From an uncultured Sphingobacteriales bacterium (lineage in GTDB: Bacteria; Bacteroidota; Bacteroidia; Chitinophagales; Chitinophagaceae): a stretch of DNA of 11,277 nucleotides. The stretch lies in the NCBI GenBank assembly GCA_946479435.1, contig CAMLFX010000097.1:1-11277 (forward strand). The letters run 5' to 3'. The position numbers and the translations under genes were made by a program. Positions within the stretch are counted from its first letter, which is position 1. Every line of letters starts with the position of its first letter. Below are positions 1 through 6,592 of this stretch, piece after piece. The notes beneath the pieces were generated by a model. That model worked only from the letters and a program-made list of their open reading frames with translations. It was not told the origin of the DNA and did no database searches.

Positions 1-900
1 ATGAGAAAGATTGTGGCTTATGTTTTCAGCATCGCCAATAAATGCATAGTGCGTCATTTGCTTTACGGCAGCTTCTTCGTATTCGCTCCAAAGCCCCTCC
101 ATACTATCCACAGGTGGTTGTAAAGGCCTGCGCTTGCCTGTTATTATGCCCGTAGCCAGCATGTAGTACGATGTCGCTAACCTTTCCGCCTCCGCGTTTG
201 TGTCGGCCGCTATTACGTTTACACAGGCCATTACGTAAGGCTCGCTCAGGTATTGCGACGGGCGGAAATGCTTCCTGTATATATCGATAGCGGTTAAAAA
301 CTGCGTGGGTGCAAAGTGGCTGGCAAATGCATAAGGCAAGCCAAACAAGGCCGCCAGTTGTGCGCTATCGGTGCTGGAGCCCAATATCCATATCGGCACA
401 TCCAAACCCTCGCCCGGTATGGCACGTACTTTTGCTGTTTTATTATCGGCAGAAAAGTAGTGTTGCAAGGCTATGATGTCATCAGGAAAATCCTGCGCGG
501 TTTCCATGCGGTTGCGGCGTAGTGCTGCGGCTGTAGTCTGGTCGGTACCGGGTGCGCGGCCAAGGCCCAGGTCTATACGGCCGGGGTACAGCGATGCCAG
601 CGTACCAAACTGCTCGGCCACAACCAGCGGTGCGTGGTTGGGCAGCATAATGCCCCCACTGCCTACACGCATGGTTTTGGTGCCGCCGGCTATATAGCCT
701 ATCAGCACTGCGGTAGCGCTGCTGGCCACGCTCTCCATATTGTGGTGCTCGGCCAGCCAATAGCGGTTGTAGCCCAGTGCCTCTACGCTTTGCGCCAGCT
801 TCAGGCTGTTCTTAAAAGTAGTAGCTGCGGTATTGCCCTCGGTAATAGGGGCGAGGTCGAGTACGGAAAGTGGTATATCCTGAAGTCTTTTGCCTGCCAT
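1..900 (-). CDS. LLM-class flavin-dependent oxidoreductase (luciferase-like monooxygenase), 3' end cut by window edge
   Basis: The reverse strand reads open for 300 codons from the ATG at 900-898 to the left edge with no stop, so the C-terminus is missing. By comparison with the family's usual length, about 30 residues are lost. The protein matches the 'luciferase family oxidoreductase, group 1' (MsnO8-like) pattern: [12 protein letters not shown] near residues 11-22, WLAEHHNM at 48-55, [20 protein letters not shown] at 79-98, and [15 protein letters not shown] at 106-120. The visible end ([10 protein letters not shown], 285-294) resembles the family's C-terminal phosphate-binding stretch. 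Members are TIM barrels that use reduced FMN and oxygen; the substrate cannot be read from sequence. The gene is divergent from the ELWxxDGT gene at 1106 with about 200 bases between them. No clear -33/-7 promoter was seen upstream. Family assignment is firm, role unknown. Confidence 0.93.
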   Translation of the reverse strand, partial: MAGKRLQDIPLSVLDLAPITEGNTAATTFKNSLKLAQSVEALGYNRYWLAEHHNMESVASSATAVLIGYIAGGTKTMRVGSGGIMLPNHAPLVVAEQFGTLASLYPGRIDLGLGRAPGTDQTTAAALRRNRMETAQDFPDDIIALQHYFSADNKTAKVRAIPGEGLDVPIWILGSSTDSAQLAALFGLPYAFASHFAPTQFLTAIDIYRKHFRPSQYLSEPYVMACVNVIAADTNAEAERLATSYYMLATGIITGKRRPLQPPVDSMEGLWSEYEEAAVKQMTHYAFIGDAENISHNLSH

Positions 901-967
901 GTTTGATCTTATATTATTAGCGTAGCGAAGTTCAGTAAAGAATAGATAGCGGGAGATAGAGAATAAT

Positions 968-1009
968 GAACAGTGAATAGAGAACAGTGAATAGAGTACA
1001 GTGACAAGT
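968..1009. repeat. 14-bp tandem repeat in a divergent intergenic region
   Basis: Two exact adjacent copies of GAACAGTGAATAGA (968-981 and 982-995) are followed by a decayed third copy (996-1009). They lie between the divergent oxidoreductase and secreted-protein genes. Such repeats can change copy number by slippage. The equivalent upstream region of the second paralogue (2842-2897) lacks them and is about 35 bases shorter, so they probably arose after the gene duplication. Confidence 0.8.
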
Positions 1010-1030
1010 GAATGACATATCTGGAATATT

Positions 1031-1086
1031 TTACTTTTAAAAGACAATGAATATTCTTTATATAACACTTGTCGGTATAGCTTTAC
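1031..1086 (+). promoter_or_regulatory. Promoter module of first ELWxxDGT gene
   Basis: TTACTTTTAAAAGACA (1031-1046) and TAGCTTTAC (1078-1086) recur upstream of the second paralogue with identical spacing: 47 bases between element starts and 28 bases from TAGCTTTAC to the ATG. TAGCTTTA matches the Bacteroidota -7 consensus TAnnTTTG at all but the last fixed base. No TTG at the usual -33 distance is evident, so the upstream box may replace it as an activator or alternative sigma site. The intervening sequence has diverged, which makes the conserved blocks a footprint. Confidence 0.55.
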
Positions 1087-1105
1087 TGCACTAAACAAAC
1101 ATACT

Positions 1106-2704
1106 ATGCAAAACAAACTACTACCTACCATGCTGCTGCTGCTGGGTGCAGCCATGCAAAGCGATGCGCAAATAGTGGTGAATGGTATTACCGAAAAGAT
1201 ACTGGATATACGCCCCGGTACTGCTGAGGGTGGTGTGCCGATGTATTTATACAACTTCAACAACCATATTTACTTCAGCGCGGTAACCAACGCAACGGGC
1301 CGCGAGCTATGGCAAACCGATGGCACGGCAACGGGAACAGCCATGCTGAAAGATATAAATGCCGGCAGCATAAACTCCGACCCTATGTTCTTTAAACCAA
1401 TGGGCGGTAAGCTATACTTCTTTGCCAACGGCCTTTGGGAAACCGATGGTACTATAAGTGGTACACAGCAGGTAAAAAATGTAGGCACTTTTTACAACCT
1501 GTTTCCATACAATTCATCGTTTTTGTTTGGGGGATACGGCACCAATGGCAATGAGCTGTGGATAAGCGATGGTACCAATGCCGGCACACAAGAACTGATA
1601 GACCTGAACCCCGGTATTTCCGACGGGTATCCTACAAGCCTTACCAGCCTTGGCAGCAATGTGGTGTTTGCAGCTTTTGGCGATGCAACTATGGCAACCT
1701 ATACACCATGGATAACAGATGGCACTGCTTCAGGCACCCAGCAACTATCTACCGTGAATGTATATGCAGACGCGCCCAACGAATACGATAAGAATGGTAA
1801 GGAGGGGAGCGACTTTTGCGAATATAACGGAGAGGTGTATTTCGGGGGCAGCGATGGGGTAACAGGCTTTGAATTATGGAAGACGGATGGTACGCCATCG
1901 GGTACTGTAATGGTGAAAGATATAACAACGACACCCGGTGGCTCTTTACCGCAATGGTTCAGGGTGTATAGCGGGAAACTCTATTTTTCGGTAGATATAG
2001 GCGACCCTGCAGTAGATGGGTTGTGGGTAACAAGCGGTACGGATGCAAGCACCGTGCGGTTGAAAGCGGGCATCAGGATGGGTGACGGAGAAGTGGCAGA
2101 ATATGCTGAAATAAATGGCACCCTCTACTTTATTGCCAGTGGTAAGGTTTGGGAAACAGATGGTACCGTGTCGGGTACGCATGCGGTGCTTAATTCGCCC
2201 GACGACCCCCACCGCCTTACTACACTGAATAATAAGTTATTCTTTTTTGCCACAGCGAATACGGCACCTGTACAGTTCACTTTATTTGGTGTAGATAATT
2301 TTGGTAATCCGTTCCCCGCATCGATGCCGATGAGTAGTTTGCTGCTGCCCTATCTGCATACCGATACTATGGGCAACTGTATATACTTTGCCGCTGCTCC
2401 TGAAGCTACCCCCGGCGATATAGAGCTGTACAGATTTAAGGATACCACTTTTGAAGTAGGTGTGAACAATGTGCAGCCACTTGCTGTTAACAGTATTTAT
2501 CCCAACCCTGCTACCAATAGCTTTAGTGTGCAAGTGCCTGATAGCAAGCACACAAACGTGTATGTTTATTCACTGAACGGGCAATTGCTATTACAGTCTA
2601 AAAAAACGGATAATATCGATATAGCGAAACTAACCACAGGTATTTATACCGTACAAATAATAAGCGATGGTGCAGTGAGTGTAGGCAAGTTGCGGAAAGA
2701 ATAA
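1106..2704 (+). CDS. Secreted ELWxxDGT-repeat protein with T9SS type A sorting domain (copy 1)
   Basis: This 532-residue protein is predicted to be exported by Sec and then by the type IX system to the surface or medium. Residues 1-21 form a signal peptide ending SDA before Q22. Seven clear ELWxxDGT-type units begin near residues 67, 109, 150, 200, 256, 305 and 347. Weaker units sit near 393 (LFGVDN) and 440 (ELYRFKDT). The tryptophan-equivalent positions are 41-56 residues apart, mean about 47, with aromatic LYF-like strands between units, which fits a beta-propeller. The C-terminal domain starts at [10 protein letters not shown] (464) and ends [11 protein letters not shown]...KLRKE, the usual type A tail. 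ATG 1106 is chosen because it gives the intact signal peptide and matches the paralogue. The gene is the left member of a tandem duplication with 2973-4574. Ligand and function are unknown; no catalytic motif was seen. Confidence 0.95.
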   Translation: MQNKLLPTMLLLLGAAMQSDAQIVVNGITEKILDIRPGTAEGGVPMYLYNFNNHIYFSAVTNATGRELWQTDGTATGTAMLKDINAGSINSDPMFFKPMGGKLYFFANGLWETDGTISGTQQVKNVGTFYNLFPYNSSFLFGGYGTNGNELWISDGTNAGTQELIDLNPGISDGYPTSLTSLGSNVVFAAFGDATMATYTPWITDGTASGTQQLSTVNVYADAPNEYDKNGKEGSDFCEYNGEVYFGGSDGVTGFELWKTDGTPSGTVMVKDITTTPGGSLPQWFRVYSGKLYFSVDIGDPAVDGLWVTSGTDASTVRLKAGIRMGDGEVAEYAEINGTLYFIASGKVWETDGTVSGTHAVLNSPDDPHRLTTLNNKLFFFATANTAPVQFTLFGVDNFGNPFPASMPMSSLLLPYLHTDTMGNCIYFAAAPEATPGDIELYRFKDTTFEVGVNNVQPLAVNSIYPNPATNSFSVQVPDSKHTNVYVYSLNGQLLLQSKKTDNIDIAKLTTGIYTVQIISDGAVSVGKLRKE

Positions 2705-2754
2705 TTTTTTCATTTTGGTTAATTATATAAAGCAGGGTTTTATAGCCCTGCTTT
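2637..2754 (+). repeat. Near-identical 3' tail block, copy 1
   Basis: These 118 bases, spanning the last 22 or so codons, the stop and the terminator stem, match 4507-4624 with only two differences by eye (2695 G/C and 2701 A/G). Half the block is non-coding. The 142 bases just upstream differ at roughly one position in five or six. Confidence 0.9.
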
Positions 2755-2762
2755 ATTTTTTG
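2729..2762 (+). terminator. Rho-independent terminator of copy 1
   Basis: The perfect stem AAAGCAGGG / CCCTGCTTT (2729-2737 and 2746-2754) has a TTTTATAG loop and is followed by a T-rich run. It lies 25 bases after the stop at 2704 and is identical in stem and loop to the terminator of copy 2. Confidence 0.92.
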
Positions 2763-2897
2763 AAAAAATATTTCGTGGATTTTGTTTGGTAAGTGGTTGT
2801 TGCTGCCATAGATTTTATTATGGTTAGCGAAGTTTAGTAAACCGGCAGTTAATAATTTACTGGTGTAAAATCATATTAATGTAAAAGCCCTGAAAAA

Positions 2898-2953
2898 TTA
2901 CTTTTCAAAGACATATAACTACGTAAGTTTATAATACATGCTATTAGCTTTAC
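2898..2953 (+). promoter_or_regulatory. Promoter module of second ELWxxDGT gene
   Basis: TTACTTTTCAAAGACA (2898-2913) and TAGCTTTAC (2945-2953) repeat the blocks before copy 1 with the same 47-base and 28-base spacings, and the start context ATACT-ATG is also shared. TAGCTTTA is a near match to the -7 box TAnnTTTG. The 31 bases between the blocks differ from copy 1. The remaining intergenic DNA (2786-2897) is A+T-rich and shows nothing else recognisable apart from the duplication boundary near 2825. Confidence 0.55.
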
Positions 2954-2972
2954 ATTTTTCAAAACATATACT

Positions 2973-4574
2973 ATGAGAAACAAGTTTTTACCTGTGTTGG
3001 CATTATCGCTATTCGCTACCTATCAAAGCAAAGCCCAGATAGTAATGGGGATAACGGGAAAAATAGCCGACATAGAATCGGGCATGACCCACGGCAGCTA
3101 TCCGTTATATTTTGGAGGCTACAACAACGATATTCTTTTCAGTGCCGTACAGTCGGCCAGCGGTGGCCGTGAGCTATGGAAAACTGATGGCACTACGGCC
3201 GGTACACAACAGGTAAAAGACCTTAACCCCGGTATTGGTTTTTCCAGTCCGCGCCGTTTTACAATGCTGAATGGTAATGCATACTTTGTGTGTACCGATG
3301 GCACTTCTATACTATTATGGAAAACCGACGCTACACCGGCAGGCACTACACAGGTAAGCGGAGTAGATCTGCTGGATGAAATATTTCCTTACAACAATTC
3401 TTTATTGTTTTGTGCCAATGGCGGTATCGAAGGGTATGAACTTTGGAAAAGCGATGGCACTGCCAGTGGTACACAACTGGTGGCCGACCTGTATACCGGC
3501 AGTGGCGATGCCAACCCTACCAGCTTTACAGCGCTGGATACGCGGGTGTTGTTTGCCGCCCTTGCCGATGGGGTACATTATTCACCTTGTATTACCGACG
3601 GTACTACTTCAGGTACTGCATCGCTGGCACCTATAAATGTATATGTTGCCAATTCAGCCTACGAATTTACAGGCAAGCAAACCGGCAATTTCTGCGTGTA
3701 TAACGGTGAAGCTTATTTTGGCGCAAGCGATGGTGTAACAGGTTTTGAGCTGTGGAAAACAGATGGTACACCTTCGGGTACAGTGATGGTTAAAGACATT
3801 GCACCCGCTGCTGACGCATCTATGCCTAATTCTTTCAAGGTGTTTAATGGCAAGCTGTATTTTTCGGTTAACACAGGTAACCCTGCTATTGACGGCCTGT
3901 GGGTGAGCAGTGGTACCACAGCAACTACTGCCCGCCTGAAAAATGGTATTACCATGGGCGATGGTAGTGTTACTGAATACGCGGAAATGAATGGCAAACT
4001 GTATTTTATTGCAAGCAACAAGGTATGGACAACTGATGGCACCGTATCGGGCACGCATTCATTGCTTAATTCGCCTGCCACGCCACACCGCCTCAGCGCT
4101 ATGAACGGCAAACTATATTGTTTTGGTATCGATAATATTACCAGCACTTTTACGCTCTTCCAGATAGATAATACGGAGAATGTGATTCCGGTATCCTTTC
4201 CTATGAGCAGTTCATCGGTGAATTTGTTGCATACGTATGCCACAGGCAAGTATCTATACTTCGGCATTGCGCCGTCAACCGATGTAAACGATGTGGAACT
4301 ATACCGTTTCAAAGACACCGTGTTTACAGTAGGTGTGCCTGAAATAGCTACACAGTCGAGCAGCATTTACCCCAACCCCGCCACCAATAGCTTCAGTGTA
4401 CAAGTGCCCGATAGTAAAAATACAATGGTGTACGTCTATTCACTGAACGGGCAATTGCTGCTGCAGTCTGCAAAAACCGATAATATAGATATAACGAAGC
4501 TACCCCCAGGTATTTATACCGTACAAATAATAAGCGATGGTGCAGTGAGTGTAGGCAAGTTGCGCAAAGAGTAA
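2973..4574 (+). CDS. Secreted ELWxxDGT-repeat protein with T9SS type A sorting domain (copy 2)
   Basis: This 533-residue paralogue of the preceding gene is collinear along its whole length. Its signal peptide is residues 1-21 (ending SKA before Q22). ELWxxDGT-type units start near 67, 114, 156, 204, 259, 308 and 350, followed by degenerate units as in copy 1. The fourth unit reads SPCITDGT, so the conserved tryptophan is Cys206; copy 1 keeps PWITDGT there. The sorting domain runs from [10 protein letters not shown] (465) to the end. The last 22 or so residues equal those of copy 1, while the propeller region differs at many positions. That suggests the two proteins share an export route but may bind different ligands. 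Each gene has its own promoter module and terminator, so they are probably separate transcription units. Function is unknown. Confidence 0.95.
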   Translation: MRNKFLPVLALSLFATYQSKAQIVMGITGKIADIESGMTHGSYPLYFGGYNNDILFSAVQSASGGRELWKTDGTTAGTQQVKDLNPGIGFSSPRRFTMLNGNAYFVCTDGTSILLWKTDATPAGTTQVSGVDLLDEIFPYNNSLLFCANGGIEGYELWKSDGTASGTQLVADLYTGSGDANPTSFTALDTRVLFAALADGVHYSPCITDGTTSGTASLAPINVYVANSAYEFTGKQTGNFCVYNGEAYFGASDGVTGFELWKTDGTPSGTVMVKDIAPAADASMPNSFKVFNGKLYFSVNTGNPAIDGLWVSSGTTATTARLKNGITMGDGSVTEYAEMNGKLYFIASNKVWTTDGTVSGTHSLLNSPATPHRLSAMNGKLYCFGIDNITSTFTLFQIDNTENVIPVSFPMSSSSVNLLHTYATGKYLYFGIAPSTDVNDVELYRFKDTVFTVGVPEIATQSSSIYPNPATNSFSVQVPDSKNTMVYVYSLNGQLLLQSAKTDNIDITKLPPGIYTVQIISDGAVSVGKLRKE

Positions 4575-4624
4575 TTTTTTCATTTTGGTTAATTATATAA
4601 AGCAGGGTTTTATAGCCCTGCTTT
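4507..4624 (+). repeat. Near-identical 3' tail block, copy 2
   Basis: This block pairs with 2637-2754 with two differences over 118 bases. Similarity continues past the terminator to about 4656, with a one-base length change in the T-tract. Confidence 0.9.
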
Positions 4625-4635
4625 TTTATTTTGAA
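4599..4635 (+). terminator. Rho-independent terminator of copy 2
   Basis: The stem AAAGCAGGG / CCCTGCTTT (4599-4607 and 4616-4624) with loop TTTTATAG is followed by a T-rich run. It separates the secreted-protein gene from the YciI-domain gene at 4725. Confidence 0.92.
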
Positions 4636-4724
4636 AAAATATTTCGGGAATTTTGTCCAATAAGAGAAGGCTCGTGCATCACTATAATAGTAAACCAATT
4701 ATTTAACCACAAAATTTTTACGAG

Positions 4725-5087
4725 ATGAAAGAATTCATGATGCTTTTCAGGGGAGCAGAGCAAGCTGTAGATACGCGCACACCTGAAGAACAGCAAGCCA
4801 ATATGACGCGCTGGCAAGACTGGATAGGCGGTATAGCCGCACAAGGTAAGTTTGTAAACACCGGGCGCCTGGCCTTTGAAGGTAAAACCCTGCAAGCTAA
4901 TGGCGTAGTAACCGATGGCCCTTATGCCGAAATGAAAGAGATATTGGGTGGCTACCTTACTGTGAAGGCGAATAGCCTGGAAGAAGCTATTGAACTGGCT
5001 GAAGGCTGCCCCGCATTATTGAACGGTGGCCGTGTGGAAGTAAGAGCCATGGTAGCATTACCGGCAATGAGCCATACACTGGCCTAA
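4725..5087 (+). CDS. YciI/DGPF-domain protein
   Basis: This small cytosolic protein of 120 residues belongs to the YCII-related (DGPF) family. It opens with the MKEFMMLFRG strand, has the signature VTDGPYAEMKE at 62-72 and the typical GGYLTVKANSLEEAIELAEGCPALLNGG segment ending with VEVRAM at 104-109. These are dimeric ferredoxin-like alpha/beta folds. Some are small enzymes, but many members next to ECF sigma-factor genes have no known reaction. No sigma-factor gene is visible here, so this member stands alone between two terminators. The ATG at 4725 matches the family's start; no Shine-Dalgarno sequence or clean -33/-7 pair was found upstream. Family is secure, function not. Confidence 0.93.
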   Translation: MKEFMMLFRGAEQAVDTRTPEEQQANMTRWQDWIGGIAAQGKFVNTGRLAFEGKTLQANGVVTDGPYAEMKEILGGYLTVKANSLEEAIELAEGCPALLNGGRVEVRAMVALPAMSHTLA

Positions 5088-5110
5088 GCTTGTTTTTTGA
5101 TTTTATAGAG

Positions 5111-5142
5111 CAGGCTGTGGTTACAACCATAGTCTGTTTTTT
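5111..5142 (+). terminator. Rho-independent terminator of the YciI-domain gene
   Basis: CAGGCTGTGGTT (5111-5122) pairs with AACCATAGTCTG (5125-5136) over 12 pairs, including two G-T pairs. The tip melts to a TTACAA loop, and TTTTTTG follows. It lies 24 bases after the stop. Confidence 0.9.
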
Positions 5143-5260
5143 GTGGCGGTAACTTATATTAGCAGATAGCTACATGAATATGATAAGAATTATACTAGAG
5201 GCAAATGAATAAGGATGCCGTGTGGATACTATAAGGTAGCTATATATACGCTAATTTAGC

Positions 5261-6025
5261 ATGGCTATGCGCTTCGAGAAGATACAGCCCTCGCCCAAAC
5301 TAAGGCCTTATGTACAACAGCTGGTTATATCAGTAAATGATACTGCGGCTGAATATAAAGTCTTCCCCACCACGGGCATGGTGGTAGGTTTTCAATACAA
5401 AGGCAGCCTGAAACGTATAGATAATACAACTGAACAAAAACTTTCCACAGCAGGAATTACGGGTATCACTGATAGTTATAAGGCATTTAGTAATACTGCC
5501 TGCACCGCCAGTATACTTGTCTATTTTACCACAACCGGGCTTTCGCATTTTACCACTTGTCCTGCCAATGAACTGTTCAATCAAAGCATATCGCTGCAAG
5601 AGGTGTTTGATAAAAGCTGCACGTCTGAAGCAGAAGAAAAGTTATCGCTGGCCACAAGCGATGCGCAACGGATACGTATAGTAGAGCGGTTTTTATTATC
5701 GCAGTTAAAAAATATTGACAGGGATAAAATGGTGATAGAAGCCGTACGTAGAATATACCAGCAAAAGGGTAATGTGCGCATCAAGCAGCTCAGTACGGAA
5801 TTGTATATCAGCCAGAGCCCGTTTGAGAAACGTTTCAGAAAGATAGTGGGTACATCGCCCAAAAAGTTTGCGGATATTGTCCGCTTCAATACCGTGCTGC
5901 ACGACTTGAATACCCCGCGCTCACTGCTAGATATTTGTTACGACCATCACTTCTTCGATCAGGCGCATTTCATCAACGACTTTAAGAAATACACAGGTAG
6001 CACTCCTGAAGAACTTCGCCCGTAG
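5261..6025 (+). CDS. AraC-family transcriptional regulator with DUF6597-like N-terminal domain
   Basis: This is a DNA-binding regulator of 254 residues. The N-terminal half begins FEKIQPSPKLRPYVQQLVI (5-23) and includes the GITGITDSYKAF segment near 65-76, resembling the DUF6597 domain often joined to AraC helices. The C-terminal AraC/XylS domain has a first helix-turn-helix near 172-193 (VRIKQLSTELYISQSPFEKRF) and a second near 222-245 (LLDICYDHHFFDQAHFINDFKKYTG), ending GSTPEELRP, a variant of the usual family end. An in-frame ATG at 5267 is an alternative start. TAATTTAG at 5252-5259 resembles a -7 box but lies almost on the ATG, so I do not rely on it. The DUF1398 gene follows after 65 bases on the same strand and may be co-transcribed or regulated. 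The ligand is unknown. Confidence 0.92.
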   Translation: MAMRFEKIQPSPKLRPYVQQLVISVNDTAAEYKVFPTTGMVVGFQYKGSLKRIDNTTEQKLSTAGITGITDSYKAFSNTACTASILVYFTTTGLSHFTTCPANELFNQSISLQEVFDKSCTSEAEEKLSLATSDAQRIRIVERFLLSQLKNIDRDKMVIEAVRRIYQQKGNVRIKQLSTELYISQSPFEKRFRKIVGTSPKKFADIVRFNTVLHDLNTPRSLLDICYDHHFFDQAHFINDFKKYTGSTPEELRP

Positions 6026-6090
6026 AAAAACGATTTTTTACAATGCCCGCCGTTGCAGATGTTGGAGCTTTGCAGTATAAATAAACTACA

Positions 6091-6492
6091 ATGACAACAA
6101 GCAATTTCACGCTGCAACAGATCAAAGACAGGCACACACAGGTAAAATCGGGCGCCGACTTTCCGGCCTACATCCACGACCTGAAACAAATGGGTGTATT
6201 ACAGTATGCAACTTTTGTAACCGACGGGCATACCGATTATTTAGGCAACGATGGCTACACAGTGACAGCACCTGCTAAGTACGATACACAACCGATAGCT
6301 ATAGAATATAACGAAACAGTATTTCAGCAGGTATTGAAAGAGCATCAGCAAGGTAAAAGCGATTATCTCACCTTTTGCAAACAATGCGGCGCCTTGGGTG
6401 TCGCCCAATGGATAGTAAACCTGCAAACCATGACTTGTACTTACTATGATATTGAACACAACAAACTGCTTGTTGAGGCTATCCCATCTTAG
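6091..6492 (+). CDS. DUF1398 family protein
   Basis: This 133-residue cytosolic protein matches the DUF1398 family, whose members are sometimes labelled 'phage envelope protein' for historical reasons without functional proof. The signature is FVTDGHTDYLGNDGYTV at 42-58, preceded by the helical IKDRHTQVKSGADFPAYIHDLKQMGV. The conserved end WIVNLQTMTCTYYDIEHNKL appears at 107-126. No signal peptide or membrane segment is present. It follows the first AraC gene by 65 bases on the same strand, so co-transcription is possible, although GAGCTTTG at 6065-6072 is a weak -7-like match for an own promoter. No prophage genes surround it. Biochemical function is unknown. Confidence 0.9.
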   Translation: MTTSNFTLQQIKDRHTQVKSGADFPAYIHDLKQMGVLQYATFVTDGHTDYLGNDGYTVTAPAKYDTQPIAIEYNETVFQQVLKEHQQGKSDYLTFCKQCGALGVAQWIVNLQTMTCTYYDIEHNKLLVEAIPS

Positions 6493-6564
6493 CTTTATGT
6501 GTTGTAGATCGGGTCTTCAATACCTCCATTTAGTATTTCGATATTAGTGTTTGGCATTTGCACC

Positions 6565-6572
6565 TACATTTG
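6565..6572 (+). promoter_or_regulatory. -7 box of the second AraC gene
   Basis: TACATTTG is an exact match to TAnnTTTG. No good TTG lies at the usual -33 distance. Transcription would start near 6578, downstream of the in-frame TTG at 6551, so this box argues for translation from ATG 6593 or 6596 rather than from the longer TTG frame. Confidence 0.6.
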
Positions 6573-6583
6573 AATTTTACAAA
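6569..6583 (+). promoter_or_regulatory. Candidate AraC operator, copy A
   Basis: TTTGAATTTTACAAA differs at one base from TTTGAATTTTGCAAA at 7989-8003 before the dehydrogenase gene. The ends form the inverted repeat TTTG-N7-CAAA. It overlaps the -7 box and likely +1, a position suited to autorepression. The link to the AraC protein is inferred from location only. Confidence 0.45.
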
Positions 6584-6592
6584 CCGGGTAAG

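Larger units (their letters stand above)
923..2785 (+). repeat. Tandem duplication unit 1 (promoter, gene, terminator)
   Basis: Homology with unit 2 (2825-4656) is not limited to the coding sequence. It begins at TAGCGAAGTTYAGTAAA (923-939 against 2825-2841, one mismatch), covers the promoter blocks and the whole gene, and ends after the terminator at ATTTTGT (2785 against 4656). The gene bodies are clearly diverged, so the duplication is not recent overall. Confidence 0.8.
2825..4656 (+). repeat. Tandem duplication unit 2 (promoter, gene, terminator)
   Basis: This is the right-hand partner of 923-2785 in direct orientation. The upstream part is about 35 bases shorter than in unit 1, mainly because the 14-bp tandem repeats are absent. 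The unit ends about 70 bases before the YciI-domain gene. Confidence 0.8.

Noticed and set aside
316..906. Several open frames on both strands over the left 900 bases
   Set aside because: They overlap the clear oxidoreductase frame on the minus strand, lack family features and read as out-of-frame translations.
3713..4366. A 217-codon minus-strand open frame opposite the second ELWxxDGT gene
   Set aside because: It is antisense to repeated coding sequence. Its repeated Val-Pro-Ser-Val-(Phe/Val)-His pattern is simply the reverse reading of the DGT/ELW repeat codons, and copy 1 has only shorter equivalents.
923..4656. Composite transposon or insertion-sequence origin of the duplicated unit
   Set aside because: No transposase, terminal inverted repeat or target-site duplication was seen at either end; simple tandem duplication explains the layout.
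4393..4895. Minus-strand frames opposite the end of copy 2 and the YciI-domain gene
   Set aside because: They run through a strong plus-strand terminator and an identified gene and resemble no protein family.
5252..5259. TAATTTAG as a -7 box giving a leaderless AraC message
   Set aside because: It is only a partial match and ends one base before the ATG, so transcription would start inside the coding sequence. It would need ATG 5267 plus leaderless translation, which nothing else supports.
6091..6492. Prophage remnant, because DUF1398 is sometimes called 'phage envelope protein'
   Set aside because: No integrase, structural, lysis or attachment-site sequence is nearby; the name is a legacy label.
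6551..6592. TTG start extending the second AraC protein by 14 residues
   Set aside because: A perfect -7 box at 6565-6572 places the transcript start downstream of this TTG, and two good ATG codons follow at 6593 and 6596.
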